DNA from: SCTM01 sp965279655
Lineage (GTDB): Bacteria; Pseudomonadota; Alphaproteobacteria; Rhodospirillales; Rhodospirillaceae
Assembly (NCBI GenBank): GCA_965279655.1
Contig: OZ257255.1
Location: forward strand, 4,960,001 to 5,024,000
Reading direction: 5' to 3'
Length of the DNA: 64,000 bases
Positions 25,235 to 34,048 of this stretch are shown here, in pieces. The stretch's first letter is position 1; the number at the start of each line of letters is the position of its first letter. The translations under genes were made by a program, and so were the position numbers. The notes beneath the pieces were generated by a model that saw nothing but the letters and a program-made list of their open reading frames with translations, was not told the origin of the DNA and did not search any database.

Positions 25235-25810
25235 CTAGGAGGCAATCCGCTCGCCCAGGCTGTGACCAAAATAGTCCTCGAGCGCGGTCAACACCCGCGC
25301 GCACGTGACGTTGGGATTGTCGATTCCCGTATCCACCGTGATGTCCGCTTCGGCGTAGACCGGCTGACGGATGCGCATCAGCTCGGCGAGCTTCTCGCGC
25401 GGATCGCCGGTGTTGAGCAGCGGGCGGTGGGTGCGGCCCTTGGTGCGGGCCACGAGCGTCTCGAGGTCGGCGCGCAGCCATACGGAGACGCCGCTGGTCT
25501 TGATCAACGTCCGGGTTTCGTCGTCCATGAAGGCGCCGCCGCCGGCGGAGATGATGCAAGGGCTGCCTTGGAGCAGGCGCGCCATGACGCGGCGCTCACC
25601 GTCCCGGAAATAGGGCTCGCCGTACTTGGCGAAAATCTCGGCCACCGAAAGCCCAGCGGCCTGCTCGATCTCGCTGTCCGCGTCCACGAACGGCACGGCG
25701 ATGCGGGCCGCCAGGCGCTTGCCAATGCAGCTCTTGCCCGCCCCCATCAGTCCAACCAGGACGATGGAGCGGGGCAGATCCAGGGGCGATGATTCGGTGT
25801 GAGCGTTCAC
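25235..25810 (-). CDS. aroK: Shikimate kinase
   Basis: Phosphorylates shikimate at the 3-hydroxyl. The 191-residue protein has Walker A 'GAGKS' (23-27), 'FVDADSEIEQ' with the shikimate-binding Asp, 'FRDGERRVM', 'SAGGGAFMDDETR' and the lid 'RTKGRTHRPLL'. A short polar leader precedes 'SIVLVGLMGAGKS'. It is first in the aroK-aroB-CorC unit, divergent from the small membrane peptide gene at 26020. Confidence 0.97.
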   Translation of the reverse strand: MNAHTESSPLDLPRSIVLVGLMGAGKSCIGKRLAARIAVPFVDADSEIEQAAGLSVAEIFAKYGEPYFRDGERRVMARLLQGSPCIISAGGGAFMDDETRTLIKTSGVSVWLRADLETLVARTKGRTHRPLLNTGDPREKLAELMRIRQPVYAEADITVDTGIDNPNVTCARVLTALEDYFGHSLGERIAS

Positions 25811-26019
25811 CGGGAGCTATCCTTAAGAATGTCGGGCGGACCTTAACACACCCCCGCCGCGCCTGTCGTGGCACCCCAGAAAGAACAAGGACTTGAGGAA
25901 CTTGGCTCCGAGGGTCATGTTGGGGCCGGGGGGACCCCTTCGTTAGGTACAGTAAAGGTGTCCCAGAGATGGCGCGGTATCGCACAAGACCCGGTTCCAC
26001 AGGCGGTGTCACAGGACCC

Positions 26020-26148
26020 ATGGCGAAAATTATCCTCATCCTCGTTGCGGTGGTCATTGTCGGCGGGGTCGCGTTCCTCGCGACCTGGGACATGCCGCCG
26101 CCGACTGCGACCGTCGAAAAGGTCATTTCCAGCGACCGGTTTAAATAA
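26020..26148 (+). CDS. Small membrane peptide (42 aa)
   Basis: A 42-residue product: an N-terminal membrane segment ('KIILILVAVVIVGGVAFLAT'), then 'WDMPPPTATVEK' and 'VISSDRFK'. The pattern (single helix, Trp-Asp, Pro-rich, 'VEK', 'DRF') resembles a short conserved alphaproteobacterial membrane peptide found upstream of the next gene. It ends 12 nt before the 612-residue gene, so it is likely co-transcribed. Function unknown; it was too short to be predicted by usual length limits. Confidence 0.7.
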   Translation: MAKIILILVAVVIVGGVAFLATWDMPPPTATVEKVISSDRFK

Positions 26149-26160
26149 CTGGCGGGGCCG

Positions 26161-27999
26161 ATGACGGGCTTTCGGGCGCTGCTTGCCGGAATCGTGCTGA
26201 GCGCATGCTCGGCCGCGGCGTTGGCCCAAGCCCCGGGTCCGCCGCTTCTGCTGACTCCGGCGCAGACCGGCCCGTCTGAGGCCGCGCCATCCGATGGATC
26301 CGCGCCCAGCATTCCCCAGTCCGAAACGCCCTCGGGGCCGACGATTGCGGTCAACGCGCTCGCGCCGCCGAAGCCCGACGCGATGGGGCTGGTCGATGCG
26401 CGCGGCGGCGGCTTTCCCGACGACATGTGGCGCGACAGCCAAGCCGAACCGGTGCGGGCCCTGATCGCCAATGTGCCGTCTCGTACTGCGTCGCTCGCGG
26501 CACGGGGCTTGGCGGTCCGGTTGTTGTTGAGCGCGGCGCCGCCGCCGGCGACCCAGGGAACGCCGGTGCCCGGTGGCGCTCTCCTCGAGGCGAGGGTCGG
26601 CGCGCTCTCGGTCATGGCGGCGTGGGAAGATGCCTTGGCCCTGTCGGAACTGGTGCCGACGGAAGCACGTTCCCCGGCACTCGCGCGCTTGCATCTCAAT
26701 GCGCAACTCATCCTCGGCAAGACCGATGCCGCCTGTGGCGAGATCCAGCGCGCGCTGTCGCAGAACGCCACGCCCGATCCGCAATGGCAGAAGGTGCAGG
26801 TGTTCTGTCAATTCGCCGGCGGCCAGGGCACGGCGGTGGGACTTGCGGTCGACGTTCTGCGTGAGCAGGGCGTGGACGATCCCGCGTTCTTCTGGGCGGT
26901 CTCCGTTGCGCAAGGCGGGAACGCTCCGCCGCCGGCGGCGGTTACCAAAGGGCCCATCGATCCGCTGATCCTGGCGCTCCTGCGCCAGAGCGGGCGGATG
27001 ATGCCGCCGGAACTTCTCGCGGGCGACGACCCGACGGCCTTGCTGACGGCCGCGCAGATCGCCGCGACGCCGACCAAAGCGCCTCCCACGGACCTCGATG
27101 CCCGATTGAGCGCGGTGGAACGCGCGGTCGAGAACGGCTTGGTTGGTGCGAATATCCTGCGCGACGTTTACTTGAAGGCGGATGCGGGCGCGCCACCGGC
27201 GTCCACCGCCACCATCGCCATGGACACGCCGCGCCAGCGCGCCGCGGTCTACAAACTGGCGATGGCGCAGAACGCGGCAAGCGCTCGCGCTGAAGTAATC
27301 GCCCGTGCCTACGTGCTGTCGCGGCCGAAGGATGCGCGCAGCGATGGCCATGTCATCCTGACCGGCCTGGTGTACGGCGCCGCCGTGCGCGAGATGATGC
27401 CGGCGGCCGACCTCGTTTGGTTTGCGGGCACCGCGGCGCGCATTCTTCTAGCGGATGCGGGGCCTCAGCCGCCCGGCGCACAGGATGCGCGTTCTCTCGC
27501 GCAGGCGTGGCTCGATCTCGCGGCAAGTCTGGTCGCCACGGCCCAGGAGGCCAGCGCCGTCAACGACACCCTATGGCCGATCCGTCAGCTTGTGACCGGC
27601 GGTGCGGTAGCGCGCGATCCGATGCTGATGTGGGCGGCGGCGGATAGCGACGCCTTCCCCGAGCTCGCCCTGAGTCGGCGCGCGATGGTGCTCAGCTTGC
27701 TCGCAGCGCTTGGCGACGGCGTCACGCTCGCCGACTGGGAGCCGTTGTTGGTCGAGCAGGCCGAAGACCAATCCCCGCCGGTCGCCGCGCCGTCGGTGAT
27801 CGCATGGCAGAGTTTGACGCTCGCCAGCCGCAACCGGCGCATCGGCGAGACCGTCGCCCTGGCGTTGCAAATGCTCGATGCCCGTCGCCCGCCTCAGGCA
27901 ACCGCCTATGCCAAGGCCGTGGAGAGTCTCGTTGCGATCGGCCGGACCGCCGATGCGCGCGCCGTGGCGACCGATCTCGCGCTCGCGCGCGGGCTATAG
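26161..27999 (+). CDS. Exported repeat-like protein of unknown function (612 aa)
   Basis: A 612-residue protein with an N-terminal export signal. Residues 13-16 'LSAC' fit a lipobox, but 'AAALAQA' also gives a signal-peptidase I site, so lipoprotein or soluble periplasmic form are both possible. The mature N-terminus is Pro/Ala-rich; the rest is Ala/Leu-rich helix pairs ('ARLHLNAQLILGKTDAACGE', 'QNAASARAEVIARAYVLSR') suggestive of tetratricopeptide-like repeats. It sits between the 42-residue membrane peptide and xerD, and its stop is 4 nt before the xerD start. Confidence 0.75.
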   Translation: MTGFRALLAGIVLSACSAAALAQAPGPPLLLTPAQTGPSEAAPSDGSAPSIPQSETPSGPTIAVNALAPPKPDAMGLVDARGGGFPDDMWRDSQAEPVRALIANVPSRTASLAARGLAVRLLLSAAPPPATQGTPVPGGALLEARVGALSVMAAWEDALALSELVPTEARSPALARLHLNAQLILGKTDAACGEIQRALSQNATPDPQWQKVQVFCQFAGGQGTAVGLAVDVLREQGVDDPAFFWAVSVAQGGNAPPPAAVTKGPIDPLILALLRQSGRMMPPELLAGDDPTALLTAAQIAATPTKAPPTDLDARLSAVERAVENGLVGANILRDVYLKADAGAPPASTATIAMDTPRQRAAVYKLAMAQNAASARAEVIARAYVLSRPKDARSDGHVILTGLVYGAAVREMMPAADLVWFAGTAARILLADAGPQPPGAQDARSLAQAWLDLAASLVATAQEASAVNDTLWPIRQLVTGGAVARDPMLMWAAADSDAFPELALSRRAMVLSLLAALGDGVTLADWEPLLVEQAEDQSPPVAAPSVIAWQSLTLASRNRRIGETVALALQMLDARRPPQATAYAKAVESLVAIGRTADARAVATDLALARGL

Positions 28000-28003
28000 G
28001 GCG

Positions 28004-28954
28004 GTGGCCGTGGCGGACCAGTCGCGTCACGTCGAAGCCTTCCTCGAAATGATGGCGGTGGAACGGGGCGCGTCCAGACACACACTCGCCGCCTATGGCC
28101 GCGACCTCGCCGATGTCGCCGCGGTCCTGCGCAAGAAGGGCGCGGACCTGGACGCCGCCGCCGCGTCCGATCTGACCTTCTATCTTGCCACCCTTGCGAA
28201 AGCGGGCGCGTCGTCGCGCACGGCGGCGCGGCGGTTGTCGTGCCTGCGACAGTTCTACAAATTCCTGTTTGCGGAGGGCGTGCGCACCGACGATCCTTCC
28301 GCCGGCCTCGACAGTCCGCGCCAAGGCCGCAGCCTGCCGAAATATCTGAGCGAAGCGGAAGTCGAAGCCATGCTCGTGGCGGCGCGCGCGCTCCCCCGCC
28401 GCGCGGCCCGCGCCACCGCGCTGCTCGAACTGCTCTACGCCACCGGCTTGCGCGTCTCGGAACTCGTGTCGCTGCCGCTGGCGGCGGTGCGCACGGGTCA
28501 GGCGGTAATCGTGCGCGGCAAGGGCGGCAAGGAGCGGATGGTGCCGATGGGGGCCGCCGCTCGCGATGCGATCGACGGCTATCTCGCGGTTCGCGATGCG
28601 GACATCCCGGCGAAAGCAGCGGTTGCGGCCCGCAAGGGACCGCCGCCCAAGCCGACGTCGCCCTGGTTGTTTCCGGCCACGACCGCGCAAGGCCACCTCA
28701 CCCGCGAGACTTTTGCCGTGCTTCTCAAGGACATCGCGGCGGCGGCGGGGGTGTCGCCCTCACGGGTCTCCCCGCACGTGTTGCGGCATTCCTTCGCCAC
28801 GCACCTGCTGAGCCACGGCGCCGACTTGCGCAGCCTGCAACAGATGCTGGGGCATGCGGACATCTCCACCACCCAGATCTACACCCACGTGCTTGAGGAA
28901 CGGCTGCGTCGGCTGGTGAGCGACCACCATCCCCTGGCGACCCTGAAGCTGTGA
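28004..28954 (+). CDS. xerD: Tyrosine recombinase XerD
   Basis: Site-specific recombinase that with XerC resolves chromosome dimers at dif. The ~316-residue protein has the SAM-like N-terminal core-binding domain ('FLEMMAVERGASRHTLAAY') and a catalytic domain with Arg in 'YATGLRVSEL', Lys in 'GKGGKERMVP', 'HVLRHSFATHLL' and 'LGHADISTTQIYTHV', supplying all six active residues including the Tyr nucleophile. GTG 28004 or GTG 28010 is the start; upstream AGGG fits either. It is coupled to the preceding gene. No integrase-type cargo is nearby, so this is the housekeeping enzyme. Confidence 0.93.
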   Translation: MAVADQSRHVEAFLEMMAVERGASRHTLAAYGRDLADVAAVLRKKGADLDAAAASDLTFYLATLAKAGASSRTAARRLSCLRQFYKFLFAEGVRTDDPSAGLDSPRQGRSLPKYLSEAEVEAMLVAARALPRRAARATALLELLYATGLRVSELVSLPLAAVRTGQAVIVRGKGGKERMVPMGAAARDAIDGYLAVRDADIPAKAAVAARKGPPPKPTSPWLFPATTAQGHLTRETFAVLLKDIAAAAGVSPSRVSPHVLRHSFATHLLSHGADLRSLQQMLGHADISTTQIYTHVLEERLRRLVSDHHPLATLKL

Positions 28955-28975
28955 GCGTGCTAGGTTCCGCTCGCC

Positions 28976-30466
28976 ATGACGAGAATTTCTATCACCCTTA
29001 AAGTTGTCCTATTGGTCCTCTGGGCCCACGGTGCAGCGGCGGCCGAAGCCCTGCGCATCGGCACCGCCAACTTTCCCGAGAACTACGGCAATCCGTTCAA
29101 CTCCGTGTCCGTGACCTACGGCACGACGTACTCGGCGTTGTTCGACGCCTTGACCTTCCTCACCAACGACGGCGAGCTGCTGCCGTGGCTCGCGCTCAGC
29201 TGGACACAAGAGTCCCCGAGCAAGTGGGTCATCAAGCTGCGGCCCAATGTCGTGTTCTCCAACGGCGAGCCGTTCACCTCCGAAGCGGTCACCACCGCGG
29301 TGGCGTACATCAAGAGCGACGTTGGTCAGCGCGACGCCGTCAGCCGCGAACTGCGTGGCATCGTCCGCGCCACGGCGCGAGATCCGCTCACCGTCGAGAT
29401 CGAGACCGCGGGACCGGATGTCCAGCTGCCGCGCGAACTTTCCCTGCTGCGCATGCCCGCGCCCGGCGCGTGGAAGAAGTTGGGCGTGGCGGGCTTCATC
29501 AAGGAGCCGGTCGGCACGGGGCCTTACAAGCTTGTGCGGCGCACGCCGACCATCGTCACGTTCGCGGCGGTGCCCACGTCCTGGCGCAAGGCGCCCGCGC
29601 CGACGCTGGAGTTGACCGTGGCGATCGATCCGGCTGCGCGCCGCGCCGCGCTTCAGACCAACCGCCTCGACATCGTGAATACCGCCGTGGCTCCGGACGA
29701 ATTCGCCGACGTCGAAGCGCTCGGCGGCAGCGTGTTCTCCGACAATCTGCCGAGTTCCGTCGCCATCGCACTCAACAACGTCAAGCCGGGCCCCTTGCAG
29801 GACGAGCGCGTGCGCCAAGCGCTTAACTATGCCGTCAATAAGGACGCCATCAGCCAGGTGATGTGGGCGGGGCGCACGTCCGTCGCCAGTCAGATGGGGC
29901 CGCCGTCCGTGTTCGGCTTCAACAAGGACGTGAAGCCCTATCCCTACGATCCTGCGAAAGCCAAAGCGCTTCTGAAGGAGGCCGGCTACGAGAAGGGCTT
30001 CCAGTTCGTGTTCGAGGGCGTGGTCGGCACAGTCATCCAGTCGGACGTGTTCCAGCAGGTCGCCAACGATCTCGCCAAGGTCGGCGTCACCATGGAAATC
30101 CAGATGGTGCCCAACGCCAAGTTCATCGAAAGCCAGATGACCGGCAACTGGCGCGGCACCGCGGCGGCGCTGCCGTATTTCTCGCCGACATACGACGCGC
30201 TCTACGCCATGAGCTCGCAAGTCTGCACGTCGCCGGCGCCCTGGTTCTGCGACAAGGACCTGACCGCGGCGGTGGAAGCGGCCCGTGCCGCGACCAGCCT
30301 CGAGTCACGGCGCACGTTGACGGAAAAGGTCATGGCGCTCGCCCACGAAACGGCGCTGGGCATCTTCCTCTACGACACGGTGACCTTCGTGGGTCTCGGC
30401 CCACGGGTGAAGACGTTCCGCCAGGATGCGGGCTTCATCCGCTACGAAGACATTGTGCTCAAGTAG
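28976..30466 (+). CDS. ABC transporter solute-binding protein, family 5 (copy 1)
   Basis: A 496-residue periplasmic binding protein of the oligopeptide/nickel/opine type. The signal peptide covers about residues 1-22. 'WVIKLRPNVVFSNGEPF', 'VRQALNYAVNKDAISQV' and 'YPYDPAKAKALLKEAGY' are family signatures. A C-terminal CX7C pair ('CTSPAPWFCD') recurs in the other two copies in this window and may be a disulfide. It is followed 6 nt later by a paralogue of identical length, so the pair arose by tandem duplication. No permease or ATPase gene is attached. Confidence 0.92.
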   Translation: MTRISITLKVVLLVLWAHGAAAAEALRIGTANFPENYGNPFNSVSVTYGTTYSALFDALTFLTNDGELLPWLALSWTQESPSKWVIKLRPNVVFSNGEPFTSEAVTTAVAYIKSDVGQRDAVSRELRGIVRATARDPLTVEIETAGPDVQLPRELSLLRMPAPGAWKKLGVAGFIKEPVGTGPYKLVRRTPTIVTFAAVPTSWRKAPAPTLELTVAIDPAARRAALQTNRLDIVNTAVAPDEFADVEALGGSVFSDNLPSSVAIALNNVKPGPLQDERVRQALNYAVNKDAISQVMWAGRTSVASQMGPPSVFGFNKDVKPYPYDPAKAKALLKEAGYEKGFQFVFEGVVGTVIQSDVFQQVANDLAKVGVTMEIQMVPNAKFIESQMTGNWRGTAAALPYFSPTYDALYAMSSQVCTSPAPWFCDKDLTAAVEAARAATSLESRRTLTEKVMALAHETALGIFLYDTVTFVGLGPRVKTFRQDAGFIRYEDIVLK

Positions 30467-30472
30467 ATCGGG

Positions 30473-31963
30473 ATGCGCGCACTCGGCCGCATCGTTCTCG
30501 CCACGCTGCTAGGATTGGCAACGCCTGCCGTCGCGGAGACGAACCTGCGCATCGGCGGCGGTTTGTTTCCGCCGGGCAAGGGCAACCCCTTGCGCAATTC
30601 CGCGCAACCCTACTGGTACATCTATGCCGCGATGTTCGACACGCTCACCCACGTCAACAGCGCGGGCGAGGTGGAGCCATGGCTGGCGCAGCGATGGGAG
30701 CAGACTTCGCCGCGAACATGGCGCTTTCATCTGCGGCCCAATGTCGCCTTCACCAACGGTGAACCGGTCGACGCATCCGCGGTGGCCGCGACCATCGCCT
30801 ATCTCACCAGCACGGAAGGCCAACGCGAGATCGTCGCCGGCCGCATGCCCAAAGGCCTGACCGTCAAGATCATCGACCCGCTGACCGTTGACCTCACGGT
30901 GCCCGAGGCCGATCCGCTGCTCCCGCGCCGGTTTCACGAGTTGTGGATCTTGCCCCCGAAAAAGTGGGCCGCCGACGGTCCGGAGAAATTCGCCGCCAAT
31001 CCCGCGGGCAGCGGGCCTTATGCGTTCGAAAGCTGGGGCAATGCCCGCATCCGCATGGTGCGCAATCTAAAGTCCTGGCGACAGGCCCCGACGGATCGGC
31101 TGGATATCCTCTCGATCATCGAGCCGTCCGCGCGCAATGCGGCGCTGGTGACGGGCGGCGTGGATATCGCCATGGGTTCGGCGGGGCCGGACTCCGTGGA
31201 CGAGATCACCCGCGGCGGCGGCAGCGTCCACACCGAGCGCCTGCCGGCCAGCATTGCACTGGGGCTCGTCACCCTGACCGACAAGCGCTTCCGCGACGTG
31301 CGCGTGCGCCAAGCGCTCAACTACGCGGTCGATAAGGATGCGATCGTGAAAGTGCTGCTCGCGGGTGGCGCGAAAGTCGGCACTCAACCGGCCATCGCCG
31401 GCGCCCTGGGTTACAACGCCGCGCTCGCGCCGTATCCGCATGATCCCGCGAGAGCCAAAGCGCTGCTGGCCGAGGCGGGCTATCCCAATGGATTTTCGTT
31501 TGTGATGGAACTGCCGACCGGCACGGCGTTGTGGGATGCGGTTTTCCCGCAGGTGGCCGCCGATCTCACCCGCGTCGGCGTAAACATGGAAGTCCGGCTG
31601 TACCCGAATCATATCGTCGCCCAGCACGAACGCGACGGCACCTGGGAAGGCAGCGCCTGGGCCGCGGCCTATGTCTCCACCGCGTTCGATGCCCTGGAGC
31701 CGATGACGCGCTATGCCTGCGGCCGGCCGAATTCGCCCTTCTGCGACGAGACCTTCACGCCGGTGGTGAATATGGCGATGGCGAGCGCCGATCCGGACAC
31801 CCGCCGCAGAGCCACCGAAGAGGCGATGGCGCTGGCGCGCGACCGCGCCATGGGCGTGTTCCTCTATGAGTCGATCGCCTTCATCGGCCTCGGTCCGCGC
31901 GTGAAGACCTTCGCGACCGACTTCGCCTTCATCCGGTATGAGAGGCTTAAGATAGCGCCATAG
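30473..31963 (+). CDS. ABC transporter solute-binding protein, family 5 (copy 2)
   Basis: Also 496 residues, paralogous to the preceding gene and probably co-transcribed with it. Signal peptide about residues 1-21 ('GLATPAVAE'). It shares 'RPNVAFTNGEPV', 'VRQALNYAVDKDAIVKV', 'YPHDPARAKALLAEAGY', the CX7C pair ('CGRPNSPFCD') and the C-terminal 'GLGPRVKTF' with copy 1. The ligand is not predictable. Its 3' end overlaps that of the convergent gluQ by 17 bp. Confidence 0.92.
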   Translation: MRALGRIVLATLLGLATPAVAETNLRIGGGLFPPGKGNPLRNSAQPYWYIYAAMFDTLTHVNSAGEVEPWLAQRWEQTSPRTWRFHLRPNVAFTNGEPVDASAVAATIAYLTSTEGQREIVAGRMPKGLTVKIIDPLTVDLTVPEADPLLPRRFHELWILPPKKWAADGPEKFAANPAGSGPYAFESWGNARIRMVRNLKSWRQAPTDRLDILSIIEPSARNAALVTGGVDIAMGSAGPDSVDEITRGGGSVHTERLPASIALGLVTLTDKRFRDVRVRQALNYAVDKDAIVKVLLAGGAKVGTQPAIAGALGYNAALAPYPHDPARAKALLAEAGYPNGFSFVMELPTGTALWDAVFPQVAADLTRVGVNMEVRLYPNHIVAQHERDGTWEGSAWAAAYVSTAFDALEPMTRYACGRPNSPFCDETFTPVVNMAMASADPDTRRRATEEAMALARDRAMGVFLYESIAFIGLGPRVKTFATDFAFIRYERLKIAP

Positions 31964-32816
31964 CGCGAACTTGCTCGGGCGTGTGGCCGCCCTCTCTCAG
32001 GGCGCGCAGCGTCAGCGCCGCATCGCGTTTGGAAAGCTTTTTCCCGTCATCGGCCATTAGCAACGAATGGTGCGCATAGTCCGGCGTTGGCAGGTCCAAC
32101 AGCGCCTGCAGCAGCCGGTGGATATGGGTGGAGGGGAACAACTCCGCGCCACGCGTCACCAACGTCACGCCCTGTTCCGCATCGTCCCATGTGCAGGCGA
32201 GATGGTAGCTCGCCGGCGTGTCTTTCCGCCCGATTACAACGTCGCCGAAGATTTCCGGTGTCGCGCGCACATCCCCCGCATGTTCATCGTGCCAATGCAG
32301 CGGCCCCATCGCCGCCGTCGCGCGCGTCACATTCAGCCGCCAGGCGAATGGTTGTCCCGCTGCAATGCGCGCCGACGCTTCCGATTCCGCAAGCCCCCTG
32401 CACGTACCCGGATAGATCGGCCCATCCGGCCCCAGAGGAAGGGAGTGCGGCGCGCCATCCGCCGCCGCGATCTCCCGCTGAATATCCGCTCGCGTACAGA
32501 AGCAGGGATAGAGCAGCCCGTCGCCGCGCAAGGTTCGCAACGCGCCCTCATATTCCGCAAAGTGCTCGGATTGCCGCCGCACCGGTGTTTCCCAACGGAG
32601 CCCCAGCCACGCCAGGTCGTCGAGAATCGCCTGTTCGAATTCCGGCCGGCAGCGCCCCCGGTCGATGTCCTCAATCCGCAGGAGAAATCGCCCGTCAGGA
32701 CCTGCGGCCTGGGCCGCGATCAGCGCCGCGCGGGCGGTGCCGAGGTGCAGAAAACCCGTGGGACTCGGCGCAAACCGCGTCACCGCAGGCGGAATCGGTG
32801 AAGGCACGGTTGTCAT
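31947..32816 (-). CDS. gluQ: Glutamyl-Q tRNA(Asp) synthetase
   Basis: A truncated glutamyl-tRNA synthetase paralogue that glutamylates the queuosine base of tRNA(Asp). The 289 residues contain only the catalytic core: class I signature 'HLGT' (24-27) and 'KLSKR', without the anticodon-binding domain of GltX. The zinc site 'CFCTR' plus 'IYPGTCRG' matches YadB/GluQ. The organism also carries queC, queD and queE at 55-57 kb, consistent with a queuosine-modified tRNA substrate. Start at ATG 32816; a TTG five codons earlier is less likely. Confidence 0.94.
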   Translation of the reverse strand: MTTVPSPIPPAVTRFAPSPTGFLHLGTARAALIAAQAAGPDGRFLLRIEDIDRGRCRPEFEQAILDDLAWLGLRWETPVRRQSEHFAEYEGALRTLRGDGLLYPCFCTRADIQREIAAADGAPHSLPLGPDGPIYPGTCRGLAESEASARIAAGQPFAWRLNVTRATAAMGPLHWHDEHAGDVRATPEIFGDVVIGRKDTPASYHLACTWDDAEQGVTLVTRGAELFPSTHIHRLLQALLDLPTPDYAHHSLLMADDGKKLSKRDAALTLRALREGGHTPEQVRAMALS

Positions 32817-32856
32817 CAAACGGTGATTCAACAGTTTGGGCTGCTGCCGCTATCAC

Positions 32857-32870
32857 TACCATATTTGGTA
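32857..32870. promoter_or_regulatory. Short A+T-rich palindrome between gluQ and HNH gene
   Basis: TACCA and TGGTA arms flank TATT in the 106-bp divergent intergenic region, and 'TTGGTAA' recurs about 19 bp further on. This could be an operator for the divergent genes. Evidence is weak. Confidence 0.25.
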
Positions 32871-32922
32871 ATGGCGCAGAAAGTTGGTAAAGTAGCGTCA
32901 TGTCAGTCGTGGGTCGCGTCCG

Positions 32923-33486
32923 GTGAGTGTCGCCGTCGAAGCCTGTCCAGCACTGGTGCTCAACGCGGATTTCCGCCCGTTGAGTTACTTCCCTTTGTCT
33001 GTGTGGTCCTGGCAGGAAGCGATCAAAGCCGTGTTCCTCGGCCGCGTGAACGTGGTGCAGGAATACGAGCGGGTGGTGCACTCCCCGCGCTTCGAACTGC
33101 GCCTGCCCAGCGTCATCTCGCTCAAGAAATACGCACCGATGGAACGCTCGCCCGCCTTCACGCGGTTCAACGTGTTCCTGCGCGACCGGTTCATGTGCCA
33201 GTACTGCCGCACCCCGCACCCGACCAGCGATCTCACGTTCGATCACATCATCCCGCGCTCCAAGGGCGGGCGCACGACGTGGCAGAACGTGGTGACGGCG
33301 TGCGCGTGCTGCAATCTCGCCAAGGGCAATCGCCTGCCGGAAGAGGCGCACATGTTCCCGTCGCAGCGACCGTTCCGGCCGAATTCGTTCCACCTGCAGG
33401 AGATCGGCCGGGCGTTCCCGCCGAACTATCTGCACCAGAGCTGGCGCGACTATCTCTACTGGGATACCGAGCTCGATCCGGTCTAA
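32923..33486 (+). CDS. HNH endonuclease family protein
   Basis: A 187-residue protein with a C-terminal HNH/treble-clef nuclease motif: zinc pairs C92xxC95 and C127xxC130, catalytic 'FDHIIPRSKGG' with His108, and Asn in 'TTWQNVV'. The N-terminal ~90 residues ('ALVLNADFRPLSYFPLSVWS') match the version conserved across alphaproteobacteria at this length. The start is GTG 32923. It is a stand-alone chromosomal gene, not associated here with an intron, phage or restriction system; its cellular role is unknown. Confidence 0.92.
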   Translation: MSVAVEACPALVLNADFRPLSYFPLSVWSWQEAIKAVFLGRVNVVQEYERVVHSPRFELRLPSVISLKKYAPMERSPAFTRFNVFLRDRFMCQYCRTPHPTSDLTFDHIIPRSKGGRTTWQNVVTACACCNLAKGNRLPEEAHMFPSQRPFRPNSFHLQEIGRAFPPNYLHQSWRDYLYWDTELDPV

Positions 33487-33493
33487 CGCGGGC

Positions 33494-34048
33494 TCAAATC
33501 CGCTTCGACAGCCAGATCGCGAGCCGCGTGCCCGCCTTGATCGCTTCCGTCAGCACCGGATAAGCCGGGGCGCGTTCCGCGCCGGCGGCAAGCGCTTCGT
33601 CGCGATGTTCAAGCTCGTCGCGGCTATAGGCGGCGACCGTGTCACGCAGTTCCATCTCGTCGTCGCCGAGTTTCGCGGCTTGTTCCGCGTAGTGCGCGCC
33701 GATCACTTCCTCCACCGCCACCGTGCAGGCCATGGCGGCTTCTTTGCCGAGCAACGCGGTGGCCGCGCCCAGCGCGAAACCCGCCGCATGCCATACGGGG
33801 CCAAGTGCCGTGGGACGTACGCCGCGCACCGCCATGATACGATTGAATTCGGCAAGGTGGACTTCCTCCTTCGCCAGCATCGATCGCAAGGCGGGCGCGG
33901 CGTCGGTGCGCCCCAGCACCGCGAGCTGTCCCTCATAAATTCTCTTCGCGCCGTACTCGCCGGCCTGATCCACGCGGATGATCTGCGCGAGCAGTTCGTC
34001 CTTGCTTGGGTCGCCGGGCAGGCGGTCGGCTGCCGTGATGTCCGTCAT
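33494..34048 (-). CDS. coq7: COQ7-type demethoxyubiquinone hydroxylase
   Basis: Diiron hydroxylase of ubiquinone synthesis. The 184 residues carry ferritin-like ligands: Glu31 ('AGEYGA'), Glu61/His64 ('KEEVHLAEF'), Glu in 'VEEVIGAHY' and 'DELEHRDEAL'. Membrane-surface helices ('AAGFALGAATALLGKEAAM') fit a monotopic protein. Its ATG overlaps the dsbB stop (ATGA), so the two are translationally coupled. The gene symbol is by family; the reaction is the C6 hydroxylation of demethoxyubiquinol. Confidence 0.93.
   Translation of the reverse strand: MTDITAADRLPGDPSKDELLAQIIRVDQAGEYGAKRIYEGQLAVLGRTDAAPALRSMLAKEEVHLAEFNRIMAVRGVRPTALGPVWHAAGFALGAATALLGKEAAMACTVAVEEVIGAHYAEQAAKLGDDEMELRDTVAAYSRDELEHRDEALAAGAERAPAYPVLTEAIKAGTRLAIWLSKRI

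Noticed and set aside
28004..28954. Tyrosine recombinase as a mobile-element integrase
   Set aside because: Context with the 42-residue peptide gene and the aro genes is the conserved housekeeping xerD locus, and no attachment site or cargo is seen.
29009..30220. 403-codon open frame on the minus strand
   Set aside because: Shadow of the first tandem solute-binding protein; its sequence is His/Arg/Gly-rich without structure.
32923..33486. HNH gene as part of a mobile intron or phage
   Set aside because: No intron, phage or transposase sequence adjoins it, and the protein matches the chromosomal form common in alphaproteobacteria.
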